Below are positions 53,961 to 62,635 of a stretch of DNA of 64,000 bases, piece by piece. Source of the stretch: an uncultured Chitinophagaceae bacterium (lineage in GTDB: Bacteria > Bacteroidota > Bacteroidia > Chitinophagales > Chitinophagaceae); NCBI GenBank assembly GCA_936908745.1, contig CAKZFX010000011.1:434001-498000 (forward strand), read 5' to 3'. The notes below the pieces were generated by a model. That model was given only the letters and a program-made list of their open reading frames with translations. It searched no databases and was not told the origin of the DNA. Position 1 is the stretch's first letter. Every line of letters starts with the position of its first letter. The position numbers were made by a program, and so were the translations under genes.

Positions 53961-54022
53961 CGTTCCACGTGACACACTTTTTGTTTCACCCTGAAACAGT
54001 TTCACACGTTTCCCGTGGAACG
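53961..54022. promoter_or_regulatory. Three parS-like palindromes upstream of mnmG
   Basis: Site A (53961-53976) is CGTTCCACGTGACACA. Site B (53982-53998) has perfect arms TGTTTCA and TGAAACA around CCC. Site C (54007-54022) is CGTTTCCCGTGGAACG. All resemble the ParB-binding parS consensus TGTTNCACGTGAAACA with one to three departures. The outer CGTTCCACG of A and CGTGGAACG of C are also perfect inverted copies. Their position next to mnmG fits the usual origin-proximal placement of parS. Confidence 0.55.
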
Positions 54023-54043
54023 TTCCCTAACCGTATTATCGTT

Positions 54044-54051
54044 TACCTTTG
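54044..54051 (+). promoter_or_regulatory. Bacteroidota -7 element for mnmG
   Basis: TACCTTTG is an exact TAnnTTTG match 7 bases before the ATG at 54059. It lies 21 bases after parS-like site C, so ParB-type binding there could affect mnmG transcription. Confidence 0.55.
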
Positions 54052-54058
54052 CAACCTT

Positions 54059-55921
54059 ATGTTCCAAGAATATGATGTGATTGTTGTGGGTGCGGGTCAT
54101 GCTGGCTGTGAAGCCGCTGCCGCCGCGGCCAACCTGGGTTCTAAAACCCTGTTGGTGACCATGAATATGCAGACCATTGCCCAGATGAGCTGTAATCCTG
54201 CCATGGGCGGTATCGCCAAAGGCCAGATTGTAAGGGAGGTGGATGCCTTAGGAGGCTATTCGGGTATTGTGACCGATTTGTCGATGATCCAGTTCCGGAT
54301 GCTCAACCGGTCTAAAGGCCCTGCTATGTGGAGCCCACGGGCGCAGAATGACCGTATGCTCTTTCACCTGAAGTGGAGAGAGATGCTGGAAAACACCCCG
54401 AACCTTGATTTTTACCAGGATATGGTAAAAGGGCTGCTGGTAAAGGATGGAAGATGCACTGGCGTTATCACCGGGTTGGGACATGAGATAAAAGCCAAGT
54501 CGGTGGTGCTGACCAACGGTACTTTCCTGAACGGGATCGTTCATATCGGCGAAAAGAATTTTGGTGGCGGCCGGATGGCCGAGAAAGCAGCCACGGGTAT
54601 TACAGAACAACTCGTTTCTCTTGGCTTTGAAAGCGATCGCCTGAAAACAGGAACACCGCCGCGGATCGATGGCCGCAGCCTTGATTATTCCAAAATGGAA
54701 GAACAGCCGGGCGATGAAGAAGTCGTTGGTTTTTCTTATTTAGACACAGAGAAGCCAAAGAAACAGCGAAGCTGCTGGATCTCTTATACTAACAGTACGG
54801 TGCATGATATCCTGAAAACAGGGTTTGATAAAAGCCCCATGTTTGCCGGAAGGATTGATGGTGTGGGTCCACGCTATTGCCCAAGTATAGAAGATAAGAT
54901 CAACCGTTTTGCAGAAAGAGAAAGACACCAGCTTTTTATTGAGCCGGAAGGATGGAATACGGTGGAGATCTATGTCAATGGATTTTCTACTTCATTGCCA
55001 GAAGAAACACAATACGAAGCTCTTCGTAATATAGTGGGTTTTGAGAACGTGAAAATGTTCCGTCCCGGTTATGCGATCGAGTATGATTATTTTCCGCCGA
55101 CACAGTTGAATTATACACTCGAAACAAAGTTGCTGAGCAATTTATTTTTCGCAGGGCAGATCAATGGAACGACGGGTTATGAAGAAGCGGCCTGCCAGGG
55201 ATTGATGGCGGGTATCAATGCGCATCAAAAAGCAAAGAACGCAGAGCCGGTTATTTTAAAAAGAAGCGAAGCGTATATCGGTGTATTGATCGACGACCTG
55301 ATCAGCAAGGGAACGGATGAGCCGTACCGCATGTTTACTTCAAGGGCGGAGTTCAGAACATTGTTGCGACAGGACAATGCGGATCTGCGGTTGACGGAAT
55401 TAAGTTATCGTCTCGGCCTTGCTTCGCAGGAAAGAATGGACAACGTGATCGCCAAAAGAGAAGGCGTTGAAAAAATAAAATCGGTATTGAAAGAAATGCC
55501 GGTGGAGCCTTCGGAGATCAATGCGTATTTTGAAAAAATAGGTTCCTCTCCTATTTCCGAAAAACAAAAAGCGCAAAAGATCTTATTGCGTCCAGATGTG
55601 GAGCTGGCGGATATGATCAATGAATTACAAAAGCTGAAAGAAGCGTTGAACGGTTTTTCTGCCGATACGATAGAACAGGCGGCGATACAGGTGAAGTATG
55701 AAGTGTATATCGAAAAGGAAAAGGAATTGGTGCAGCGGATGAGTCAGCTCGAAGAGCTGGAAATCCCCGACAGCTTTGATTATAAAAAGATCATTTCACT
55801 CGGCAATGAAGCCCGGGAAAAACTGACACGCATCAAACCAAGAACGTTGGGACAGGCCAGCCGTATTTCGGGCATCAATCCAAGCGATGTGCAGATTTTG
55901 ATGGTGTATATGGGGCGATGA
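54059..55921 (+). CDS. mnmG: tRNA uridine-5-carboxymethylaminomethyl modification enzyme MnmG (GidA)
   Basis: A 620-residue FAD enzyme that, with MnmE, builds the cmnm5 group on wobble U34 of several tRNAs. The start is set at the ATG at 54059, which gives MFQEYDVIVVGAGHAGCEAA with the dinucleotide motif GAGHAG at residues 11-16. The frame is open back to 53969, but that stretch runs through the parS-like sites and a promoter element. Other marks are CNPAMGGIAKGQIVREVDALGG, GTPPRIDGRS and YEEAACQGLMAGINA. mnmE is not in the window. Confidence 0.94.
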   Translation: MFQEYDVIVVGAGHAGCEAAAAAANLGSKTLLVTMNMQTIAQMSCNPAMGGIAKGQIVREVDALGGYSGIVTDLSMIQFRMLNRSKGPAMWSPRAQNDRMLFHLKWREMLENTPNLDFYQDMVKGLLVKDGRCTGVITGLGHEIKAKSVVLTNGTFLNGIVHIGEKNFGGGRMAEKAATGITEQLVSLGFESDRLKTGTPPRIDGRSLDYSKMEEQPGDEEVVGFSYLDTEKPKKQRSCWISYTNSTVHDILKTGFDKSPMFAGRIDGVGPRYCPSIEDKINRFAERERHQLFIEPEGWNTVEIYVNGFSTSLPEETQYEALRNIVGFENVKMFRPGYAIEYDYFPPTQLNYTLETKLLSNLFFAGQINGTTGYEEAACQGLMAGINAHQKAKNAEPVILKRSEAYIGVLIDDLISKGTDEPYRMFTSRAEFRTLLRQDNADLRLTELSYRLGLASQERMDNVIAKREGVEKIKSVLKEMPVEPSEINAYFEKIGSSPISEKQKAQKILLRPDVELADMINELQKLKEALNGFSADTIEQAAIQVKYEVYIEKEKELVQRMSQLEELEIPDSFDYKKIISLGNEAREKLTRIKPRTLGQASRISGINPSDVQILMVYMGR

Positions 55922-56126
55922 TTGGCTTAAATACTTTTTAGGGGCAAGTTTTGTTTGTTTCGGAACAGTTATATCATGTTTTGGAAAGTATAGGTTGAAA
56001 GCATAAAAAACTATTTGACTTTACATATATTTGAAACTTATAACGTGAACTGAATACACCTCTCTTACCTGCATTTTTGCTATTTCTGCGAGTAATGCAA
56101 TTTTAATATTACATATACCTGAATCA

Positions 56127-56157
56127 TTGCAAGCGTTTGTCAAAAATTGTATTTTGG
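56127..56157 (+). promoter_or_regulatory. Candidate promoter for the large secreted protein
   Basis: TTG (56127-56129), a 20-base spacer and TATTTTGG (56150-56157) approximate the Bacteroidota consensus, 30 bases before the ATG at 56188. The -7 element has one fewer T than TAnnTTTG. Confidence 0.4.
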
Positions 56158-56187
56158 CAGCGATTTTCCACCACTTATTGAAAAAAT

Positions 56188-59100
56188 ATGATGTTCCACC
56201 GTTTTAGTCTGAAAACTATTTTCTGTGCCCTTATCAGCATTTTATTTTTTTCCAGCGCTTTTAAAGCAAACGGACAAATGCGGCAGGTTTACTTAGATAT
56301 GAACGGCAACAATAATGAAATTCAAAAAATCAGTTTTTATTCTCCTTCATCCGGTTACATTGCTTCCAAAGGCTGGATTGGTTTTACTGCCGATAGCGGC
56401 AGAACTATTTCAAAAAGATATATTACATGGAACAATGTTGACTATGGCCTTTATAGTGTAAACCTGACTTTTGGGTTTGGCATTAAAGGGGTAAAAGCAT
56501 TTAACCAGAATAATATAATTGTATATGGCGACTATGGATTAGTGCCAGCCATTTTATATTCAAACAACGGTGGACAGTCTTATTTGCTTGTATTTCATTC
56601 ACAATTCCACCCAATGGAACTTAACGGCGGAATTACGGACATGGTTTTTCCACAAGATAACAATACCGGTTATGCCGTTGACGCTGATAGAATACTTAAA
56701 ACTACCAATGGGGGCATATCTTGGTCTGTTGTAAGAAACGATAGGGGAAGTTTTTTCGACTTTATCGATGCTATAGACAATAATAATGTTTTTGCTATTT
56801 CAAAGCTTGCAGATGGTGGTAAGATTCTGAAAACCAGTATTGGTGGAAACTCCTGGACACCCTTGTCAATTCCCTCATCAAGGACTATTTTTTATTCCAA
56901 CTTTATTACTCCTTCTAAAGGCTGGGTGGCTTTGATGGATTACAATGACAGCCTTCGTCTCTATTACACGTCTAACGGAGGAAGTTCATGGACACAAAAA
57001 AACAATAGCGGGTCCACTCCCTTTTACTGTTCTAAAATGAAGTTTCTAAATGACAGTACGGGATATGCAATAGGAAACGGTTTTGATACGCATAAAACAA
57101 CCGATTCGGGGAAAGTATGGCAACCCTTGCCGCGTGATAACAATTTTTCATATTTATATAATTCTCATACGGATTTACAGTGTATTTCCGAAACACAGCT
57201 TTGGGCCGGTGGAGCAAAAGATTTTCTTGAGTTGAGTACAAATGGAGGAGGAGCTCCTTTACCTAAAGCTTTTTTTAAAATTGACACATCGGGTGTATCA
57301 ACAACCGGTACTGTCAATCTTTATAATTTTTCCAAGCCCTCTTATTCGTTTCGCTGGTACCGAAATAATGTTCAGATCAGCACCTCCTACAATACCTCAT
57401 ATACGCATTTGTCTAATGAAACTCACGACAGTATTAAACTGGTTGTAAGCAATGGTGTTCTTTCGGATTCGCTGACAATTCACCAGTATTTTAATCTTCC
57501 CGTTGTTGTTTCTGCATTTACACCTACAACCGGCGCAACAGGAACACAAGTAACTATAACTGGTCAAAATTTTACAGGAGCAACGTCTGTTCGTTTTGGC
57601 GGAACTCCTGCGGGTAGTTTTACTATTGTTTCAAGTACACAAATAAATGCAGTTGTAAATGCTGGCGCTACGGGGTCGGTAACAGTTGCTACTCCTTTAG
57701 GAACCGGTTCTAAGAGCGGGTTTACATACCTGCCGCCACCGGCTATTAACCTTCCAACAACAATATCCGATGCTATATTATGTAAGTCAGAACCGACAAC
57801 CGTTTTTATACAAAACACCCAAGCGGAGGTAAGATATGATTTGATTGATAGTCTTAACTTTTCTTACGGATTTATTAATAGTAATACTAATGGCGGAACG
57901 GTGGCCTTAATAACAAACCCTATATTTAGAACAGGCAATTACAGAATAAAGGCAACCCGTTTAAATATAAATTCAACAGCTACGTTTACGAATAAGATCT
58001 TTATCCAGGTAGAGCATACCAAATCTGGATATACGGCCACTAAAGTAAATATCACCCCGGGCGAAACGCTGAATTTCTATAATCAATCGAAGGAGGCGCA
58101 AACGTTTAACTGGAGTTTTGATCAAGACGCCAGTACCGGATCTTCTTCTCTTGCACATCCACAAAATATTTCATACACAAGCCCAGGACAAAAAACGTTA
58201 CGATTGATCAGTATCAGCCCGAACGGATGCCGCGACACCATAACAGGCGATGCTGCATTTATTTACACAAAATCATTTCCTGACGCTACTTGTTATATCC
58301 AAAATATAAACGATAGCGATTATGCCTACTTTCCTGCTTCACCCGCATCCATTAACCCTGTTGCAGAAGCAGATAATAGTAATGGATATTTGATCAGCGG
58401 ATTTGGCAATAAACCTAAACTAAAGAGCCGTGCCGGTGTTACGAAAGAACTTACTACAGATGGAACAGCTTATGTAGCAAAGTACAATGCTGACGGGATT
58501 TTAAATTGGTTTATTCAAATAAAAAATTCAGGAAAGTTTTATGCAACACAGAAAGACGCTAATGGAAATATTTATGTGTTGGGAAGCTGTAAGGTGCAGA
58601 AATATCTTACACTGGTAAATGGTGATTCAATAAGGGTTTCAGCAACCCCAGAAGATACGCTGCCTAGCTCTGGTAAAATAAACGGATTTATATTAAAGCT
58701 AGATGCCAATGGTAATTATGTCTGGCATACGGTTTTAGATGATCATTCAAGAGATTTTTCTGGTTACCCTATAATGGGGGGGCTTCCGGAAAGGATAAAA
58801 ATCGTTGGCGACCAGATCTGCATTAGCGGCCGGTTCCTTGCCCATCTTTCATATTTCAGAAACGGGGTGAAGCAGACAATGATCACCTTACCCAATAGCA
58901 CATATCCAAATGACCTTCAAAATGATTTCATAATGCGGATCAGGGAAGATGGCTCATTGGTATGGCATGCTTATTTTGAAAATGATGCGACTAATCAAAT
59001 CCGGGGAATTACAGGTATTGAAGTCGATAGGAATAAGCACCTGGTGGTAGCGGGTACTTTTGAAGCTAAGATCAGTATAAATGACGCTAATAACACTAAG

Positions 59101-61107
59101 ACTATAACCTACGTAGGAACGACTGGTTCGTACAGTTCTTACCTATTGCAGTTTGATTCACTTGGCCGTCTTAAATGGAACGCAAAAATCGAAAATCCGT
59201 ATAGTTTTCGCAGATCGGCGATCAAAGCACTTGCTTTGGATGGACAAGATAATATATATGTAACAGGGATGTCCACATTAAATAATGAATCCCAATATTT
59301 CAGAGTTACTAATAGCGACAATACAACAACTGATTTAAAATTTGCTTCTTTTTTCCTGTTAAGATTTACTCCCTCGGGTGTTTATCGCTGGGGTACAGGT
59401 AGTAAAACGTCTTATTATGGGGAAGGATCATCTGTTTATATAAAAGAGAATAATATTTATATAGCAGGAACCTTGGCTAATAACGGAGTAATGTCAGGAG
59501 AATTCACCATTACTTCTACGGATGGCAATCACCAAGCGCATACTTTTTATAGTTCAGAGTTTTTTATTTTCAAGTATGATACAGCTGGTGTTTTAAAAAG
59601 GGTTGTAAAAAGCGGAGACAATGGCGGAGGTGAAATAACCCCTGTCAACCTAATTATTGATAATAGCCAGAATTGTATTATAAGTGGAATGGCAAACAAC
59701 TGGAATGGAGGCAACAGTAGCTTTACAGCATTTGCATCTACTATTGGTACAAATGGGCATGATGCGTTTTTTACAAAGTTGAATCCTGATTTTTGCTATC
59801 CTACAACGGCTCCTGTCGCCAATGCAGGTATTGATATATCCAAATGTCCGGGAGAATCTGTGACAATAGGAACGGCGGCACTTCCTAAACATGGCTACTT
59901 TTGGACTTCACAGCCAGCGGGTTTTTCTTCTACGCTGGCAATGCCTGTTGTTGTCACCCCAACAGTAACAACTTCTTATTTTCTTACCGTAGCCAATGAA
60001 TATGGAGTCACCGCAAGAGATACAGTTGTTATTACTGCTCAACCTGCGCCTGCGGCCAATGCAGGAGATGATCAAAGTATATGCATTGGCTCTTCGACAA
60101 CGATCGGAAGTAGCGCTGTGCCGGGTTATATTTATTCATGGACGTCACAGCCAACTGGGTTTGTTTCAGCCTTGGCTAATCCAACGATTACCCCAACAGC
60201 TACAACAAAATACTTTTTATCTGTCAGCAATGGGGGCTGTGCCGGCAGAGACACTGTGAACATAACCGTAAATAATATCTCAGTTCCTTCCGTATCTATA
60301 TCTTCCAGTAATACAACAATATGCCAGGGAACATCCGTTGGTTTCATAGCAACTCCTGTTAATGGCGGCACAGCTCCTTCCTATCAGTGGATGGTTAATG
60401 GATCAATTACTGGTACTGCAGCAAGTACTTTTAATACCACAAGTCTCATAAACGGAGCCGAGGTAAAAGTTGTTATGACAAGCAATGTTGCTTGTGCAAC
60501 CCCGGCAACAACCACCAGCAACATTATAAAAATAGCCGTTAATAGTACAGCAATACCAACTATTACGATTGCCGGGGCAACAAACGTCAATTTCGGGGAA
60601 AGCACTGTATTGAAAGCTTCAATTACAAGAGGAGGATCGTTGCCATTATATCAATGGCAGGACAGTACCTCTTTGCACCTGTGGCAAAATATTAACGGTG
60701 CTACACGCGATACCATAAAATATATTCCTGCCCAAACCGGAGACAGAATAAGGTGTGTTCTTACAAGTAATGAGAATTGTGTTTCGCCAACAACGATTGA
60801 AAGCCAGTCATTAGCATTCGTGGTAAATACGACATCCATCGGCACTACGCCAACGAATAATAATGATATTATTTGTTATCCAAACCCCGCAACAACAACA
60901 TTGTTTATAGACAGCCTGCGGCTCTCTGATAATTGGCAAACACTCGAAGTAAGAGGGATAGATGGAAGAATTGTTATGCCTGTGATTACAATCACTAACA
61001 GGACTTCATTAGCCGTGCCGGTAGAACAGTTATTGTCAGGAATGTATATACTTGTTTTCAGAAGGCAAAAAGGAGAGTATGCTTACCTGCGATTTGTAAA
61101 GCAATAA
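56188..61107 (+). CDS. Large multi-domain secreted protein with T9SS sorting domain
   Basis: A 1639-residue protein with a signal peptide (ending AFKANGQ near residue 30). Residues 30-380 have BNR/YCF48-like repeats (ILKTTNGGISWSVV; YYTSNGGSSWTQK). An IPT/TIG domain follows at about 439-514 (FTPTTGATGTQVTITGQNF), a PKD-like domain at 620-685, a propeller-like region at 700-1210, two tandem repeats at 1212-1286 and 1289-1363 (NAGDDQSICIGSSTTIGSS), and Ig-like domains. The C-terminal type-A T9SS sorting domain starts near 1561 (DIICYPNPATTTLFIDS) and ends YAYLRFVKQ. It is expected on the cell surface or released; adhesion or matrix roles are inference. Confidence 0.8.
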   Translation: MMFHRFSLKTIFCALISILFFSSAFKANGQMRQVYLDMNGNNNEIQKISFYSPSSGYIASKGWIGFTADSGRTISKRYITWNNVDYGLYSVNLTFGFGIKGVKAFNQNNIIVYGDYGLVPAILYSNNGGQSYLLVFHSQFHPMELNGGITDMVFPQDNNTGYAVDADRILKTTNGGISWSVVRNDRGSFFDFIDAIDNNNVFAISKLADGGKILKTSIGGNSWTPLSIPSSRTIFYSNFITPSKGWVALMDYNDSLRLYYTSNGGSSWTQKNNSGSTPFYCSKMKFLNDSTGYAIGNGFDTHKTTDSGKVWQPLPRDNNFSYLYNSHTDLQCISETQLWAGGAKDFLELSTNGGGAPLPKAFFKIDTSGVSTTGTVNLYNFSKPSYSFRWYRNNVQISTSYNTSYTHLSNETHDSIKLVVSNGVLSDSLTIHQYFNLPVVVSAFTPTTGATGTQVTITGQNFTGATSVRFGGTPAGSFTIVSSTQINAVVNAGATGSVTVATPLGTGSKSGFTYLPPPAINLPTTISDAILCKSEPTTVFIQNTQAEVRYDLIDSLNFSYGFINSNTNGGTVALITNPIFRTGNYRIKATRLNINSTATFTNKIFIQVEHTKSGYTATKVNITPGETLNFYNQSKEAQTFNWSFDQDASTGSSSLAHPQNISYTSPGQKTLRLISISPNGCRDTITGDAAFIYTKSFPDATCYIQNINDSDYAYFPASPASINPVAEADNSNGYLISGFGNKPKLKSRAGVTKELTTDGTAYVAKYNADGILNWFIQIKNSGKFYATQKDANGNIYVLGSCKVQKYLTLVNGDSIRVSATPEDTLPSSGKINGFILKLDANGNYVWHTVLDDHSRDFSGYPIMGGLPERIKIVGDQICISGRFLAHLSYFRNGVKQTMITLPNSTYPNDLQNDFIMRIREDGSLVWHAYFENDATNQIRGITGIEVDRNKHLVVAGTFEAKISINDANNTKTITYVGTTGSYSSYLLQFDSLGRLKWNAKIENPYSFRRSAIKALALDGQDNIYVTGMSTLNNESQYFRVTNSDNTTTDLKFASFFLLRFTPSGVYRWGTGSKTSYYGEGSSVYIKENNIYIAGTLANNGVMSGEFTITSTDGNHQAHTFYSSEFFIFKYDTAGVLKRVVKSGDNGGGEITPVNLIIDNSQNCIISGMANNWNGGNSSFTAFASTIGTNGHDAFFTKLNPDFCYPTTAPVANAGIDISKCPGESVTIGTAALPKHGYFWTSQPAGFSSTLAMPVVVTPTVTTSYFLTVANEYGVTARDTVVITAQPAPAANAGDDQSICIGSSTTIGSSAVPGYIYSWTSQPTGFVSALANPTITPTATTKYFLSVSNGGCAGRDTVNITVNNISVPSVSISSSNTTICQGTSVGFIATPVNGGTAPSYQWMVNGSITGTAASTFNTTSLINGAEVKVVMTSNVACATPATTTSNIIKIAVNSTAIPTITIAGATNVNFGESTVLKASITRGGSLPLYQWQDSTSLHLWQNINGATRDTIKYIPAQTGDRIRCVLTSNENCVSPTTIESQSLAFVVNTTSIGTTPTNNNDIICYPNPATTTLFIDSLRLSDNWQTLEVRGIDGRIVMPVITITNRTSLAVPVEQLLSGMYILVFRRQKGEYAYLRFVKQ

Positions 61108-61126
61108 GGTAAAACTTTATTATAGG

Positions 61127-61168
61127 AGCCGGTCTTTCTATTCTTTGGAGATGTAGGAAGAACGGCTT
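61127..61168. terminator. Imperfect hairpin between convergent genes, possible bidirectional terminator
   Basis: AGCCGGTCTTTC and GAAGAACGGCT are nearly complementary with mismatches and a long loop, followed by TATTATTATT. It lies between the stop codons of the T9SS protein and the ATP-grasp-SET gene. The stem is imperfect, so this is tentative. Confidence 0.35.
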
Positions 61169-61175
61169 ATTATTA

Positions 61176-62615
61176 TTAAGACGTAATTTTTACCGTCATC
61201 CCCTTTTCTCTTCCTGTAAGTGTATTATTATTTATCCCCATCACCAAACCCCGGCAAGCTTCTTTGCCGCATTGGCATTGGAAGGGTTCCATATTTTCGT
61301 CCAGGAAGTCGGCATAGTCTAAGGTGAGTTCATCACCGGCGGCAATATTAATTGTCGAAATGACATTTAATCCATCAAATTTTGTGTTGGCTTCGCAGCT
61401 ATGATTTTGTGGCGCCCATTCTGAAGGGTCGTCGTCCCAGAGTATAAACAGCTCTTCGCTGACGGGATAAGCGTAACGACGGAATTGCAGTTTTTCTTCT
61501 TCGTTCCAGTTTTTTTCTACATGGCGCTTGGTGATGATACGTTGCGCCCTTCCCTCTCCTTTGAAAATAGTTTCTCCTTTTGCTATATCACGGCTGGCAT
61601 AGATACCATAACCGGCGATGGAGTTTCCTTTCATCACAAACGGTTTCTTTTTGCGCTTGTGCCGGGCAATTCCTTCGTCAATAATATGTTTTAAAAAACC
61701 AACCTGGCCGATGCCGTCGTGTTTGATGATATAGTCGGCAGAACCTTCAAATCCATCGGTATAGAAAACCGAACAGGTAAAGTTGATCTCTAAAAAGTAA
61801 ACTTCATTTTTATCATTGACACGGAAGTCCAGTCGGGCATAACCAACGCCATTAAATCCTTTGAATATTTTTTGTGTGGCCGTTCTCAATTCTTTTTCTA
61901 ATACAGGATCATTGCAAGGCACATTGCAATCCGGGTGCAACTCGGATGTTTTCAGTGCATAGGTTTTAAATTCTCTTCCCTCCGGGAAAATATATTCCAC
62001 GGGTTTGAATACGGTTGAGTTGTGGCCATCTGTATTGGCAGCCACCAGCACGGTAAATTCGCGGCCGCTGATATATTCTTCTACCAGCAGTGGGCCGTAT
62101 TCATCAAGGATGCTGATACATTTTTGTTGCAGCTCAATTTTAGTATGCACCAATGATTGCTCGTCCACGCCAAGACTGTCGCCGGCTTTGGCCGGTTTTA
62201 CAAAGAGCGGGAAGGAAAGATTTTTTACCGCTTCGTCCACGTCTTTCAATTCATGGATGATAACATAGCCGGGTGTTTTCACACCTTCGCAGTAAGCAAG
62301 GTATTTCATCAACTCCTTTGGCGGATCGTAGAGTTTGGTTGTGGGTCCTGTAAAGGGCAGGTCCAATAGTTCCAATGTATAGATCACATCAATACTTGGT
62401 ACTTCCCATTCCAGGTAGCCTTCGCAGAGATTGACAAAAATGTCAAAGCCTTTTTTGCTGAGTTCTTTGAGTTGTTTGTAGGTGGTCAGCTTATTGAGAA
62501 ATACGGTTGTGATCTCTGCTCCCTGTAAAAGAGGTGCAAGGTCACGGGGCGGATCATAGTTTTTATAATCCACGCCGGTGGTCGAATAATCGGGTTGAAG
62601 AACACAAACTTTCAC
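61176..62615 (-). CDS. ATP-grasp ligase fused to a SET-domain methyltransferase
   Basis: A 479-residue two-domain protein. Residues 1-320 are a D-Ala-D-Ala-ligase-like ATP-grasp domain: NLCEGYLEWEVPSIDVIYTL, FPLFVKPAKAGDSLGVDEQS, LLVEEYISGREFTVLVA and the metal-binding end GYARLDFRVNDKNEVYFLEINFT. Residues 335-479 are a SET domain: GNSIAGYGIYASRDIAKGE, NHSCEANTKFDG, DELTLDYADF and a post-SET CQCGKEACRG. SET domains transfer methyl groups from S-adenosylmethionine to lysine-type amines; ATP-grasp enzymes form amide bonds. A ligase and methyltransferase in one chain suggest stepwise modification of the same peptide or amine. The gene sits 20 bases after another ATP-grasp gene in a minus-strand operon. 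Confidence 0.85.
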   Translation of the reverse strand: MKVCVLQPDYSTTGVDYKNYDPPRDLAPLLQGAEITTVFLNKLTTYKQLKELSKKGFDIFVNLCEGYLEWEVPSIDVIYTLELLDLPFTGPTTKLYDPPKELMKYLAYCEGVKTPGYVIIHELKDVDEAVKNLSFPLFVKPAKAGDSLGVDEQSLVHTKIELQQKCISILDEYGPLLVEEYISGREFTVLVAANTDGHNSTVFKPVEYIFPEGREFKTYALKTSELHPDCNVPCNDPVLEKELRTATQKIFKGFNGVGYARLDFRVNDKNEVYFLEINFTCSVFYTDGFEGSADYIIKHDGIGQVGFLKHIIDEGIARHKRKKKPFVMKGNSIAGYGIYASRDIAKGETIFKGEGRAQRIITKRHVEKNWNEEEKLQFRRYAYPVSEELFILWDDDPSEWAPQNHSCEANTKFDGLNVISTINIAAGDELTLDYADFLDENMEPFQCQCGKEACRGLVMGINNNTLTGREKGMTVKITS

Positions 62616-62635
62616 CTCTGATTTTTTAAATAAAG

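Noticed and set aside
53969..54058. An upstream extension of mnmG by 30 codons
   Set aside because: It would translate parS-like sites and a promoter element. The ATG at 54059 gives the canonical MnmG N-terminus.
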